Shown piece after piece: positions 18,345-28,054 of a DNA stretch of 44,164 bases (position 1 is the stretch's first letter; each line of letters begins with the position of its first letter). This DNA is from an uncultured Methanobrevibacter sp. (GTDB taxonomy: Archaea > Methanobacteriota > Methanobacteria > Methanobacteriales > Methanobacteriaceae). A program made the position numbers and the translations under genes. Where the stretch lies: the NCBI GenBank assembly GCA_902785855.1, contig CADAAJ010000014.1:1-44164 (forward strand), read 5' to 3'. The notes under the pieces were generated by a model. That model did not search any database and was not told the origin of the DNA. It was given only the letters and a program-made list of their open reading frames with translations.

Positions 18345-18381
18345 AATATTATATATTGAATAATCATATAAAGTTATTATC
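18345..18381. promoter_or_regulatory. Overlapping divergent promoters of comB and the 172-residue gene
   Basis: Only 37 nt separate the two start codons. The minus-strand TATA for comB is at 18365-18372, close to the plus-strand start, and the plus-strand TATA-like ATTATATATTG at 18347-18358 lies close to the comB start. Each TATA centre is 25-29 nt from its own ATG. Both mRNAs would then be leaderless, and polymerase binding at one promoter would occlude the other. Confidence 0.55.
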
Positions 18382-18900
18382 ATGAAGATTATTACAACAC
18401 CGATGTGTGAAGAAATTGTAAAATTGGCAGGAATTTCAGATTATATTATTAATAAACATCCTGATGACGAAAATGGTGATTTAGCGATTGTACTTTCAGA
18501 AAGTAAAGTTGAAATGGATAGTATTGCTGTTAAGATTAATACTCCAAAACAGGTTTTTGAAAGTATTAAAAAAGTTTCAAAAATTGCAGGTAATGAAATT
18601 GATGATGAAAAAATTTCTTCCTTTTTTAAAGATTATCCCCTTTGTCTTAAATATTTAAATTCACATTTTAAAAGGGATATTAATGTTAAAGTTTATTCTC
18701 AATTTTTAAAAGATATTGTTTCAGATATTGGATTTAATATAGTTTCAGATGATTTTAAATATGTTATTTATCCGGATTATTTAAAAAATACTGTTGTTGA
18801 AAGTGATAATTTGGTTGAAATACCTTCACACAATGAAATTTCTAAAAATCCTTTTGAAAAAATAGAGTTGAGATATGGGATTTTAGAAAATTTAATATAG
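18382..18900 (+). CDS. Uncharacterised protein upstream of methanogenesis marker 7
   Basis: I do not recognise this 172-residue protein. It has no signal peptide, membrane segment or clear catalytic motif. A single CEE near residue 9 and another Cys near residue 93 are the only cysteines. The first half reads as an alpha/beta domain (ITTPMCEEIVKLAGI, then LAIVLSESKVEMDSIAVKI) and the second is Lys/Asp/Tyr-rich. It lies 50 nt before mmp7 on the same strand and shares a promoter region with comB, so a role near coenzyme M or Mcr maturation is possible but unproven. It does not clearly match what I remember of marker 17, which neighbours marker 7 in Methanosarcina. The ATG is fixed by the TATA 29 nt upstream. 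Confidence 0.7.
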   Translation: MKIITTPMCEEIVKLAGISDYIINKHPDDENGDLAIVLSESKVEMDSIAVKINTPKQVFESIKKVSKIAGNEIDDEKISSFFKDYPLCLKYLNSHFKRDINVKVYSQFLKDIVSDIGFNIVSDDFKYVIYPDYLKNTVVESDNLVEIPSHNEISKNPFEKIELRYGILENLI

Positions 18901-18922
18901 AATATTATTTATAAATAATATT
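18901..18922. promoter_or_regulatory. Perfect 22-bp palindrome upstream of mmp7
   Basis: Bases 18901-18911 (AATATTATTTA) are followed by their exact reverse complement. The palindrome starts right after the stop codon of the preceding gene. Its centre (TTTATAAA) is a good TATA element, about 38 nt before the mmp7 ATG, which would leave a leader of about 10-15 nt. It could be a promoter with overlapping operator, or a hairpin ending the upstream gene. Confidence 0.45.
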
Positions 18923-18950
18923 ATTATTGCATTTTTTGAGAGTTGTTAAT

Positions 18951-19874
18951 ATGTATGAAACATTAACATTTACTGGTGGAGTTCACAAAAGTGAAGAAAT
19001 TAAAGAATTAATTGAAGATTTGGGAGGATTTATTCTTCAGGAAAGCGTTCAACAAATGGAATTGGTATTAAATATGGCTGTTCCTTTAGAGGATGTTGAT
19101 AGGATTAAAGATAAATCCAAAGATTTATTAGCTAAATTATCTGTTGCTCCTATGGCCGGTTCTGAAATAGCTATTATTTCACCAACACTTGCAAGACATC
19201 ACTTACCACATGCTGCCTGTGATATTTCTGAATATTTAAGGGAGTATGGTGCAAAAGATAATATGATAGGTCTTGCTCGTGGAGATGGAAAAGGAACTTC
19301 TGGCATAACTGAAGAAGAAAAATCTTTAATTGAGGAACATGATATTGCTGTTTTTGCATTAGGCAGTTTTGAAAATTGTATTAAAGAAAAAGCATTTTTA
19401 TATGATGATATTGATATTCCAGTAATTGTTACAGGTGCTCCTGAAATTGATGTTGATGAACTTCCTGGTGCTGATGCTTATGTTGGAGGTTTAGGTAGAA
19501 TTCCTCGAAGACTTAGAAGAGGTCCAGATATCAGAGCACTTGATAAATTAGTAGAAACTATTGAACAAATTCTCAATGATAAAAAACGCGAAATGTCTCT
19601 TGATGCTCCATTAGTTCCATCTATTGTTGTTAAAAATGCAATTGAAAATCAGGTTAGAGAAATTAAAGAGGTTATTTCTCCCGCTCCAGTAACTTCACAA
19701 TTGGACGGAGTACGTGTTAAATTAAATTATGATAATTATGCTGATGTAATAGCTAATGTTGTTATTGACGGTAAAAAATTATCTGAAATTGCTGAGATAA
19801 AAAAATCATTTATGTATGATTATATTTTGGTAAAAATTAATAGTGAGAGTTCTCTTGTTGAGGATTCTAATTAA
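18951..19874 (+). CDS. mmp7: Methanogenesis marker protein 7
   Basis: A 307-residue protein found in methanogens. From the literature, marker 7 is part of the ATP-dependent complex that activates methyl-coenzyme M reductase by reducing its nickel F430, together with McrC and other markers. The start [17 protein letters not shown], the [23 protein letters not shown] region near residue 80 and [23 protein letters not shown] near residue 185 are what I recall for the family. The ATG at 18951 is preferred to the TTG at 18927, since conservation begins there. A T-rich tract directly after the stop may end transcription. It is 6 kb from mcrBDCGA. Confidence 0.8.
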   Translation: MYETLTFTGGVHKSEEIKELIEDLGGFILQESVQQMELVLNMAVPLEDVDRIKDKSKDLLAKLSVAPMAGSEIAIISPTLARHHLPHAACDISEYLREYGAKDNMIGLARGDGKGTSGITEEEKSLIEEHDIAVFALGSFENCIKEKAFLYDDIDIPVIVTGAPEIDVDELPGADAYVGGLGRIPRRLRRGPDIRALDKLVETIEQILNDKKREMSLDAPLVPSIVVKNAIENQVREIKEVISPAPVTSQLDGVRVKLNYDNYADVIANVVIDGKKLSEIAEIKKSFMYDYILVKINSESSLVEDSN

Positions 19875-19912
19875 TTCTTTTTTTAAATACTAATTTCAAC
19901 TTTGTATAAAAG

Positions 19913-19927
19913 GGGGATATAATCCCC
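19913..19927 (-). terminator. GC-rich hairpin terminator after the membrane glycosyltransferase gene
   Basis: GGGGAT at 19913-19918 and ATCCCC at 19922-19927 flank three bases. Read on the minus strand it lies just past the gene stop at 19933 and is followed by a CTTTTATAC stretch. Such a GC-rich stem is unusual in this AT-rich sequence. Confidence 0.6.
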
Positions 19928-19932
19928 AAGTG

Positions 19933-21456
19933 TTAATTTTCTGTGTTGTTGACTTCAGGTTCTTTAACTGTTAGCTTTGATATTTCAATTCCCTGATCAG
20001 ACAGCAAGGTAGTTTTATTGATTTGCGGACTCAAATTCAGGTCTCCCCAAGTCATAATATTGACTAAATAGAAATGCCTATTCGTATTGTTTATAACGAG
20101 GTTTGATATATCATTTTCCTGTATGTCCTTGAAATTGAATGTCTGATGTAGTTGTTTTGACGTTTTATTAAAGACATAAGTATATTTAATACAATATGTG
20201 TCCACTCTATCAGAATAATCTAGGAAATATATTTCTCCGTTTGGCCTTGCCAGAATAAGTGATGCATTTTCATCCTGTGTTATTTCATTGAATAGGTTTT
20301 CTTTAGCCATTCCTTCATTATACATTGTGATGTTGGAACTTATCATGTATCCTGTTCCTACAATCAGAAGTAGACATATAAGGGCAAATGTATATTTCAT
20401 TATCTTTTTATCTTCAATTTTATTTGTTAGAATTGAGATTGAAAGCCATAAAACCGCTGAAGCAGGAATTAAATATCGGGCAAGCAGTATAGATTTATAT
20501 GTAAGAGACACGACAAGAGCAAATACAATTGTTCCCACATAAACTCCAAGACCTGTTAGGAGATATAAGTTGTCCACATTGTATTTATCAGTTAGTTGCT
20601 TTTTATACATGTATATGATAGCAAGAAGTATCAAAATTGCAATACAGGCAAAGAAGATGTTATTACAATATGCATAGTATCCAAAGTCCTCTATAAGTGA
20701 TTGAATAGTAATTCTAGGGACCCAAAATCCTTGATGAATTGCATTCAATTGAGCAAAAAGAGTTAAAATCCAATAGGCATATAAAAGAACTCCAGCTACA
20801 ATAGAAATGCATAGATTTCTAATTTGGCTTCTGTTTTTAAAAATGACATACCATATTAAAATCAAAAACAGACATGCTGCAGAAATCGCTGCAAAATAAT
20901 GTGTATATGCGGCTAACACGGATGCAATGGTAACAATCACCCAGTATTTCAAGTCTCCTTTTGTATATATTTCCTTTGTATAGATGAAAGCTATAAGCAT
21001 AAAAAGGATTGCCCAACTATACATTCTTGCTATGAGGAAATAAAAGAAAAACTGACTCATTACGCCAAGTGAGAACATAAAAAGTCCTGTGGTCAGCCAT
21101 CCATACTCTTTTCTAATTTTAAAATAGGAAATGAGCATGATAATTGCATAGGGGATTATAGAAACTATTCTTACTGCATAGATGCTGTGAGGTGAGATCC
21201 CAAAAAAGCCAAAAACAGTCATTGCGAACTTAAGTATTAGATAATACAATGGCGGATGCACATCGGCTGCAGTAAGGCTTATCATTTCACCTACATCGAA
21301 ATTAATAAGTGTTAGTGTGAAATACTCGTCAACATGCAAAATAAGATGGTCAAGGGGTGTTATAAGCATGTAAATAAGTATTATAAAACTCGCTGTGAAA
21401 AAAAACTTTCCAATAATATCCTTATTTTTTCTGTCAAATTCAAAATTAATCCCCAT
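19933..21456 (-). CDS. Membrane glycosyltransferase, GT39/ArnT-like (GT-C fold)
   Basis: A 507-residue protein with about eleven hydrophobic segments. The first outer loop carries HVDEYFTL near residue 41, and DVHPPLYYLILKF near residue 66 is the motif of lipid-linked sugar transferases of the GT-C class. These use polyprenyl-phosphate sugars on the outer face of the membrane to modify glycans, lipids or proteins. The soluble C-terminal tail (from about residue 390) is typical. No ribosome binding site is visible; a TTTATTATA element about 28 nt before the ATG suggests a leaderless mRNA. It is the first of four envelope-glycan genes inserted between mmp7 and mmp10. Confidence 0.82.
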   Translation of the reverse strand: MGINFEFDRKNKDIIGKFFFTASFIILIYMLITPLDHLILHVDEYFTLTLINFDVGEMISLTAADVHPPLYYLILKFAMTVFGFFGISPHSIYAVRIVSIIPYAIIMLISYFKIRKEYGWLTTGLFMFSLGVMSQFFFYFLIARMYSWAILFMLIAFIYTKEIYTKGDLKYWVIVTIASVLAAYTHYFAAISAACLFLILIWYVIFKNRSQIRNLCISIVAGVLLYAYWILTLFAQLNAIHQGFWVPRITIQSLIEDFGYYAYCNNIFFACIAILILLAIIYMYKKQLTDKYNVDNLYLLTGLGVYVGTIVFALVVSLTYKSILLARYLIPASAVLWLSISILTNKIEDKKIMKYTFALICLLLIVGTGYMISSNITMYNEGMAKENLFNEITQDENASLILARPNGEIYFLDYSDRVDTYCIKYTYVFNKTSKQLHQTFNFKDIQENDISNLVINNTNRHFYLVNIMTWGDLNLSPQINKTTLLSDQGIEISKLTVKEPEVNNTEN

Positions 21457-21594
21457 AATATTACATTAAGCATAGAATATAATAAATGTTTTCTAAAGTT
21501 AATTTGTTGTTTTTTAAAAATAGGACTAATTGAATTTAAATTAATTGTTGAATAATACTTTAATAATTAAGCCTTTCTAAGATTAGTTGTTGTT

Positions 21595-22371
21595 TTACAG
21601 AATAGAATCTACAAACTCGCTGTATGTTATGAAAGCATGATTTTGATCTTTAAGCATCTGAATTAAATGGTCCAGTCTTTGAACCATCTTTTGTCCACTG
21701 TTTCTTCTTATTATAAATGGTATCTTAAATTCAGGATGATTATTTAACTCGTAGAACTCCCATGGGTGGAAATATGTGGTGAAATATTTGTCTTTTTTCA
21801 GGGTGCGGCGAACCATTTTATGGTAGATATTTTCAGGGAGATTATGTAGTGACAGCCAAAAGAGGGGGAATCTCATTGTTGGAGTTACTGAAGCAGGGAT
21901 TTGAACTACACCATCCTTTTTGAAATATGTTCTGGGAGTGTTCAGGTTCATATATCTTCCTGGAATGAAAGCAGGGTTAAGAGATGAGTTGTATGTATAT
22001 CCAATATTATGAATTTCACTATCCTTTACAGGAAACATCCTTGGCTGACGGTAGCCCTTTACTTTCGTATTGGTTATTTTTTCTAAAATTTCTTTTGATT
22101 TTGAAAGGTCACTTTCTTTAGGCTCAAAGTGGTCAACCCCATGTGATGCAATTTCATGTCCGTCGTTTAGTATTCTTTTCATTGTTTTTGGAGCATTTAT
22201 AGCAAAATTTGCTGTACAAAATAATGTTGCCTTAACATCATTTTTTTTAAGGATATCTAAAATAATGTTTGTTCCTTCAACAGACACTTTCATGCCTTTC
22301 TCAAGTGAATAGTCGACTCCATGCTCTCTTGGTACATCAAACTCTTCAATATCAAAACTTAACAGTATCAT
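21595..22371 (-). CDS. Polysaccharide deacetylase (NodB/CE4-like)
   Basis: A 258-residue hydrolase that removes acetyl groups from N-acetylated sugars with a metal. The first motif is LLSFDIEEFDVP at residues 3-14 (Asp as base), the second HGVDHFEP near residue 79 (metal-binding histidines), and the third GYRQPRMFP near residue 107. The C-terminal TTYFHPWEFYELN near residue 195 carries the last histidine. This arrangement resembles the DUF3473-associated polysaccharide deacetylases involved in surface glycans. No signal peptide is present, so it acts inside the cell or on lipid-linked sugars. AAGGGAAATA before the ATG gives a moderate ribosome binding site. Divergent from the GT2 gene. Confidence 0.85.
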   Translation of the reverse strand: MILLSFDIEEFDVPREHGVDYSLEKGMKVSVEGTNIILDILKKNDVKATLFCTANFAINAPKTMKRILNDGHEIASHGVDHFEPKESDLSKSKEILEKITNTKVKGYRQPRMFPVKDSEIHNIGYTYNSSLNPAFIPGRYMNLNTPRTYFKKDGVVQIPASVTPTMRFPLFWLSLHNLPENIYHKMVRRTLKKDKYFTTYFHPWEFYELNNHPEFKIPFIIRRNSGQKMVQRLDHLIQMLKDQNHAFITYSEFVDSIL

Positions 22372-22539
22372 TATTTCCCTTTTTTCAAACCAAATATCTA
22401 TAATTTTTAATCATTGAATAAATTTAAGTTAAAATATCTTATCAAAATCAAAGTATAAAAATTTATTCCGAAAAGTCTTGTTGTCAAAATCAGAATATTA
22501 TTAAAAATTATTTATACCAACAATGATAAAAATTTTAAC

Positions 22540-23466
22540 ATGGAATTGTTGAGTATTATTGTACCGTGTTATAATGAAGAGAAAACTGTTGAAATGTTTT
22601 TTGATGAACTTCGAAAGACATTAGTTGGCATTAATTATGAAGTTTTGTTTATAAACGATGGTTCTCAAGATAGTACTCTTGAAAAATTAAGGGAATTGGC
22701 TGATTCAAATTTAAATGTTAAATATATTTCATTTTCAAGAAATTTTGGAAAGGAATCTGCAATTTATGCAGGTTTGACTATGGCTACAGGTGATTTGGTT
22801 GGTCTCATGGATGCGGACCTTCAGCATCCTCCAAACCTTCTACCAAAAATGATCGAAGCAATCAATGAAGGTTATGATGTTGCAGCTGCAAAAAGGGTTT
22901 CAAAAAAAGGTGAACCTATAATAAATTCATTGGGATCCAAATTATTTTATAAGGTGTTTAATTCTATTTCAAGTGTAAAACTTGTGCCTGGAGCAACAGA
23001 CTATCGTGTGATGACACGTCAAGTAACTGATGCTGTGATGCGATTGAATGAATACAACAGATTTTCAAAGGGACTTTTCCAATGGGTAGGATTTGAAACT
23101 AAATGGATTGAATATGAAAACATCCAAAGGTTTGCAGGAGAGAGCACATGGTCAGTTGGAGACCTCACCAGATATTCTATTCGGGCCATTGTTGCATTTA
23201 CAACACTTCCTCTCTCAATTTCAATAGTTCTGGGATTCATAATTTCAGCACTTGCATTCATTTATCTTCTGTTTATTATAGTGAAATATATATTATATTC
23301 AGATCCTGTTCAGGGTTTTGCAACAACAATGTGTGTAATACTGTTTTTGGGAGGTATGCAAATGATTTTAATCGGAATATTAGGCAAGTATCTGGAAAAC
23401 ACATACAATGAAACAAAGAATCGTCCAATTTTTATTATTAAGGAGACAAATATTGATGATAAATGA
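22540..23466 (+). CDS. GT2 glycosyltransferase, dolichol/undecaprenyl-phosphate sugar synthase type
   Basis: A 308-residue enzyme that loads a sugar on polyprenyl phosphate. The GT-A domain shows SIIVPCYNEEKTVEMFFDEL near residue 5, FINDGSQDSTLE near residue 41, and the metal/nucleotide-binding DADLQHPP near residue 92. Two membrane segments (about residues 230-250 and 265-285) anchor the C-terminus, as in GtrB and PglC-like relatives. The ATG has no ribosome binding site but a TTTATA box 27 nt ahead, fitting a leaderless mRNA. It overlaps the GtrA-like gene by 11 nt; the pair is the normal GtrB-GtrA arrangement, where GtrA probably flips the lipid-linked sugar. Confidence 0.88.
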   Translation: MELLSIIVPCYNEEKTVEMFFDELRKTLVGINYEVLFINDGSQDSTLEKLRELADSNLNVKYISFSRNFGKESAIYAGLTMATGDLVGLMDADLQHPPNLLPKMIEAINEGYDVAAAKRVSKKGEPIINSLGSKLFYKVFNSISSVKLVPGATDYRVMTRQVTDAVMRLNEYNRFSKGLFQWVGFETKWIEYENIQRFAGESTWSVGDLTRYSIRAIVAFTTLPLSISIVLGFIISALAFIYLLFIIVKYILYSDPVQGFATTMCVILFLGGMQMILIGILGKYLENTYNETKNRPIFIIKETNIDDK

Positions 23467-23851
23467 TTGGATAAAGTTGGATAGAGAACTGATATTGTAT
23501 GTAGTTTTTGGAGCATTTACATTTTTTGTAAATCTCATAAGCTATTTTTTCTTTGCGAATCTAATAGGTATTAATTATTTAGTTTCAAATGCTATAGCAT
23601 GGTTTTTATCAGTGCTTTTTGCATATATAACCAATCGGAGATGGGTGTTTGAAAGCAGGAGTCCGAATATTTTAAAGGAAATGTCTCTCTTTTTTGGAGG
23701 TAGGATATTTTCCGGTGTTGTAGACATGTTTTTGATGTATGCTTTCATTGATCTTCTTGTATTTGACAGTTCAATATCAAAAATCGTTGTTCAAATCATT
23801 GTGATAGTTTTAAACTATATATTCTCAAAACTGATTGTCTTTAAAAAATAG
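23456..23851 (+). CDS. GtrA-like membrane protein
   Basis: A 131-residue protein with four hydrophobic segments and the GtrA pattern: a first helix starting ELILYVVFGAFTFFVNLISYFFF, then AWFLSVLFAYITNRRWVF near residue 55, and a closing NYIFSKLIVFKK. GtrA proteins are thought to flip polyprenyl-phosphate-linked sugars across the membrane. The ATG at 23456 lies 10 nt after AAGGAG and within the end of the GT2 gene, so translation is coupled. The sugar would then feed the GT-C enzyme or a similar transferase. Confidence 0.88.
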   Translation: MINDWIKLDRELILYVVFGAFTFFVNLISYFFFANLIGINYLVSNAIAWFLSVLFAYITNRRWVFESRSPNILKEMSLFFGGRIFSGVVDMFLMYAFIDLLVFDSSISKIVVQIIVIVLNYIFSKLIVFKK

Positions 23852-23936
23852 GTCAACAAAAATTCATTTAATAGACTTTTTTGCTAACAACAAAATCAAA
23901 AAAATAAAAATAGGGTAATTAATATTGGATATTCGC

Positions 23937-25193
23937 TTAAATTTTAGAAGGTTTTAATTTCATTCCAAAGAAATTAATTGCATCCACTAAATCGTTAAAA
24001 TCTTCTAATTCTCTTTCTATAACGTTTTCATCAGTCATATCAATACTTAATTCTCCATCAACAGTTAAAGTATCTGGGCCACGACCAATTACTCTTTCAA
24101 TACCATCTGCACATAAAATTCTTTCTGCATCAAGCTGATGGATAAATGATCTGCCTGGTATAATTACAGATTCTTTCAATTGATTTAAATCAATATTTTC
24201 CAAATCTTCTTTTGTAATTAAACAGGCTATTTCTTTTTCAACACCTATAACATTAACACTGTCAACTTCTAGTTTTTTAAATATTTTAGAAATATATGGT
24301 TCAGCTATTTTTGATGTGATGATTGTTGCTTCACCGGTTACAGGTTTTATAAACTGTAGGAATACTTCATTTTCATCTTTAGCTATTGCAAATGGTCCGC
24401 CAGTTTCCGGATCACATAGTGGTGTTCCACTTACTCTAAAATTATACTCTGAATTAATTTGTTTTACTAATTCAGCAAAATCTTCTACTGGTTGTGATTC
24501 TATTCCTTTTATTATAGGTTCATTACCTAATATCAGACCTTCATTGAATGTATTTGCAAATCTCATTAAAAGCATTCCTTTTGCACCCCATTCTTCTAGA
24601 TTATCACAGGTTTGCCTTAAAACATCTCCATCATTAACTCCAGGAATTATTACAGTAGCACCTGTTAAATCAATATTTTCACAGAATATTTTACATGCTT
24701 TAAGTGCTTCTTCAGGATTTTTATCTTTTACCCATTCTTTTCTAAGTTGTGGGTCTGATGAAAAAACAGTAAATGATACTTCTTTAACACCATTATTAAT
24801 TAATCTTGCAGCCACATCTGAATCGCTTATTCCTTTTCCACTTGTGTATCCAAGTATTGATGAAATTGAAAATTGATTTAGATTATCAGTTAATGTTTCT
24901 AAGTGTGGATAACAACTTATATCTCCTCCTCCACTGATATATGCACTTATTTCACCCTGTGCTTGATTCATCATTAAAGCGGTTTGTATCTGGTTTATTA
25001 CTTCAAAAGGAGATTTAAATTCGCTTTGTGTTTCAGATATGCCTTTACTGCACCTTTCACAACCAATTTTATTTGGTAAACAATGTGCACATCCGAAACT
25101 TTTAATTTCTTTTACCTTTCTAAAATAACAGTATTTACAAAAACCGTTACAATCTTTTCCAGGTATTCCTCCCACATCAGCTACAAGTTGCAT
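23937..25193 (-). CDS. mmp10: Methanogenesis marker protein 10 (Mmp10), Mcr arginine C-methyltransferase
   Basis: Radical SAM and cobalamin-dependent enzyme that installs 5-C-methylarginine in the alpha subunit of methyl-coenzyme M reductase. The iron-sulfur motif CNGFCKYC is at residues 15-22 and a further cysteine set (GCAHC...GCERC) lies near residues 34-48. GAVIIPGVNDGD-type and TPLCDPETGGPFAIA segments (near residue 280) are family features. Length 418 is normal. It is divergent from mcrB across a 484-nt gap. No ribosome binding site is seen; TTTATAAATAAA about 29 nt ahead of the ATG suggests a leaderless mRNA. Its substrate loop in McrA is missing from this sequence (see mcrA). Confidence 0.92.
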   Translation of the reverse strand: MQLVADVGGIPGKDCNGFCKYCYFRKVKEIKSFGCAHCLPNKIGCERCSKGISETQSEFKSPFEVINQIQTALMMNQAQGEISAYISGGGDISCYPHLETLTDNLNQFSISSILGYTSGKGISDSDVAARLINNGVKEVSFTVFSSDPQLRKEWVKDKNPEEALKACKIFCENIDLTGATVIIPGVNDGDVLRQTCDNLEEWGAKGMLLMRFANTFNEGLILGNEPIIKGIESQPVEDFAELVKQINSEYNFRVSGTPLCDPETGGPFAIAKDENEVFLQFIKPVTGEATIITSKIAEPYISKIFKKLEVDSVNVIGVEKEIACLITKEDLENIDLNQLKESVIIPGRSFIHQLDAERILCADGIERVIGRGPDTLTVDGELSIDMTDENVIERELEDFNDLVDAINFFGMKLKPSKI

Positions 25194-25560
25194 AATATTT
25201 TATTTTTAATTTCATTTTATTTATAAATAAAGGTAAATTTTTAAGACTAAATTTTTTATTACTTTTAGTATTATTTATTACTATCAATGTCAAAAGTAAT
25301 AATTTAAATTTTTTCTTTAATTTTAAAATATAACTTTTAAATTATTTTATTTCTTATTTAATTATTATATTAAGAATTTTAATTAATAATTTTAATAATT
25401 AATCTTTTATATTATAAAAAATAATTTTTAATTAACTTTTAAAAGTATTACTTTTAGTGATATTTTTCTTAAATTTGAAAACTTTTATTATAGTTTATAT
25501 ATTTTTCTAAATTTTTTCATGGGTAATCTTTATATTATATCTAATTTAAAATAAAATTTG
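25194..25560. promoter_or_regulatory. mmp10-mcrB intergenic promoter region with repeated TAAAAGTAAT-type motif
   Basis: The gap is extremely AT-rich. ATTACTTTTAGT occurs at 25258-25269 and again at 25447-25458, and the mirrored AAAAGTAAT at 25292-25300. The second copy forms a 17-bp perfect palindrome at 25440-25456. Two TATA candidates for mcr follow: TTTATATATTTT at 25494-25505 and TTTATATTATAT at 25529-25540; the second would start RNA near 25560. The repeats could be operators for mcr, mmp10 or both. Confidence 0.5.
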
Positions 25561-25644
25561 TATACCATATGGCTGGCTATTGCAAAAACTTGCTTTGTAG
25601 CTTAACTCAATTTGGTAAAAAATTTTACCATTGAGAGTGGTATA
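25561..25644 (+). ncRNA. Possible structured leader of the mcr mRNA
   Basis: Three helices can nest in the predicted 5' leader. An outer helix pairs TATACCA (25561-25567) with TGGTATA (25638-25644). Inside it, GGCTA/TAGCT-type pairing (25575-25579 with 25598-25602, one G-U) plus GCAA/TTGC (25582-25585 with 25590-25593) make one arm. The other arm pairs CTCAA with TTGAG and TGGTAAAA with TTTTACCA (25606-25635, two-base bulge). This is a three-way junction ending 21 nt before the AGGAGG ribosome binding site. The structure is read by eye; no known riboswitch was recognised. Confidence 0.4.
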
Positions 25645-25677
25645 TTACTTAAACTCTATTTATTTAGGAGGGAAAAA

Positions 25678-26960
<1,283 letters not shown>

Positions 26961-26995
26961 TTAATTTAAACAAATCTAATTTTGAAGGTAGAAAC

Positions 26996-27451
26996 ATGGA
27001 TATTGAGATATTTCCTTATAGGGTTCTTGGAAGTGACACAACAGAAAAGTTGTTAAATGACTTAGAATCTATTGAAGATGTAAGAAGGACTGTTATTCAT
27101 GGTCCAAGATTTCCAAAAACAGAAGAAACTTTACCTCCTCAATATAGGGAACGTAGAGTAATTAATGTTAATGGTGAAGATGTTGTCCTACAAGTTAAAA
27201 CTGGTAGAATTTTCGTTGAATTAACATTAGAATCAACTATTAAGGAAATTGAAGAAATCTGTAATAAACATATTCCATATGGTTTTGATATTAATCAAGA
27301 TAGAACAAATTATATTAGAAAAGAACAAACTGTTTCTGATAGAATTAAATATGGGGATATGGATTTACCAGATAATTTAGTTGGAATGACTGATCAATAT
27401 TCTAGTTTTGAAGACCATGTGAAAATTATTAGAAAGGATGACTTTGATTAA
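26996..27451 (+). CDS. mcrD: Methyl-coenzyme M reductase operon protein D
   Basis: A 151-residue small protein conserved in mcr operons. It is not part of the mature enzyme; it associates with Mcr during assembly. The start [22 protein letters not shown], the [22 protein letters not shown] segment near residue 36 and the C-terminal [19 protein letters not shown] are as expected. A GAAGGTAGAAAC leader precedes the ATG. It begins 35 nt after mcrB and ends one base before mcrC. Its codons are T-ending and lack the strong bias seen in mcrB, mcrG and mcrA, consistent with lower output. Confidence 0.93.
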   Translation: MDIEIFPYRVLGSDTTEKLLNDLESIEDVRRTVIHGPRFPKTEETLPPQYRERRVINVNGEDVVLQVKTGRIFVELTLESTIKEIEEICNKHIPYGFDINQDRTNYIRKEQTVSDRIKYGDMDLPDNLVGMTDQYSSFEDHVKIIRKDDFD

Positions 27452-27452
27452 T

Positions 27453-28052
27453 ATGATAGGACGTTGCACTCACGTAGTAGATTGTAGGGAAACAAGCGGT
27501 ATGGGAAAAGGTGGAAGTTTAGCTCAAAGAGGTACTTTCGCTGAATGTGGTACTGATGTTTGTGCAGTTGCTATGTCTCCTGGACGTAGGCACATTACTA
27601 AACCTGTTTGTGAAATTACTTTTGGATTACGTGAAGCTAATGTTTTAACAAGTACTATGGTTTTAAATGCTGGTGCTGGTGTTCCTCATGATGCTCCTGC
27701 TTCTGGTGGTACTTTGTTTGGACTTACTGATAAGGAAGTTGAACAAATGCGTAATTTTAAATTACTTGTTATTCACCTAGGAGGAGTTGCAAATCATATT
27801 ATTTACAAAGCAAGATTAATTCTAAGGAATGTCAATAAACACTGTATTATTATATGTGAATCACCAGTTGATTGTGAAGATTTTGCTAAAATTGGAGTAA
27901 AAACTTCCAAGGTCATGCCAACTGAAGGTAATGTTAAAACTGAAGGAACTATCGATGATATTGTTACAGGTGTTATCCGTGGTGAAACAATTTCACAGGA
28001 AAAATTAGATGAAATTATTAGAAAAGTTAAATTAGCATTAGGAGATGCATAA
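27453..28052 (+). CDS. mcrC: Methyl-coenzyme M reductase operon protein C
   Basis: A 199-residue protein that, from published work, belongs to the complex activating methyl-coenzyme M reductase. Diagnostic points are [32 protein letters not shown] at the start, [23 protein letters not shown] near residue 43 and [15 protein letters not shown] near residue 75. The ATG at 27453 follows one base after the mcrD stop, so translation is coupled; the upstream in-frame start at 27438 lies inside mcrD and is not conserved. mcrG starts 2 nt after its stop. As with mcrD, its codon use is unoptimised. Confidence 0.94.
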   Translation: MIGRCTHVVDCRETSGMGKGGSLAQRGTFAECGTDVCAVAMSPGRRHITKPVCEITFGLREANVLTSTMVLNAGAGVPHDAPASGGTLFGLTDKEVEQMRNFKLLVIHLGGVANHIIYKARLILRNVNKHCIIICESPVDCEDFAKIGVKTSKVMPTEGNVKTEGTIDDIVTGVIRGETISQEKLDEIIRKVKLALGDA

Positions 28053-28054
28053 TT

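Noticed and set aside
24316-24876. 186-codon plus-strand frame opposite mmp10
   Set aside because: Shadow of the mmp10 coding sequence; composition is that of an antisense frame.
25258-25458. CRISPR-like array in the AT-rich mcr upstream region
   Set aside because: The repeats are only 9-12 bp, irregularly spaced and partly inverted, so they do not form an array. No cas gene is present.
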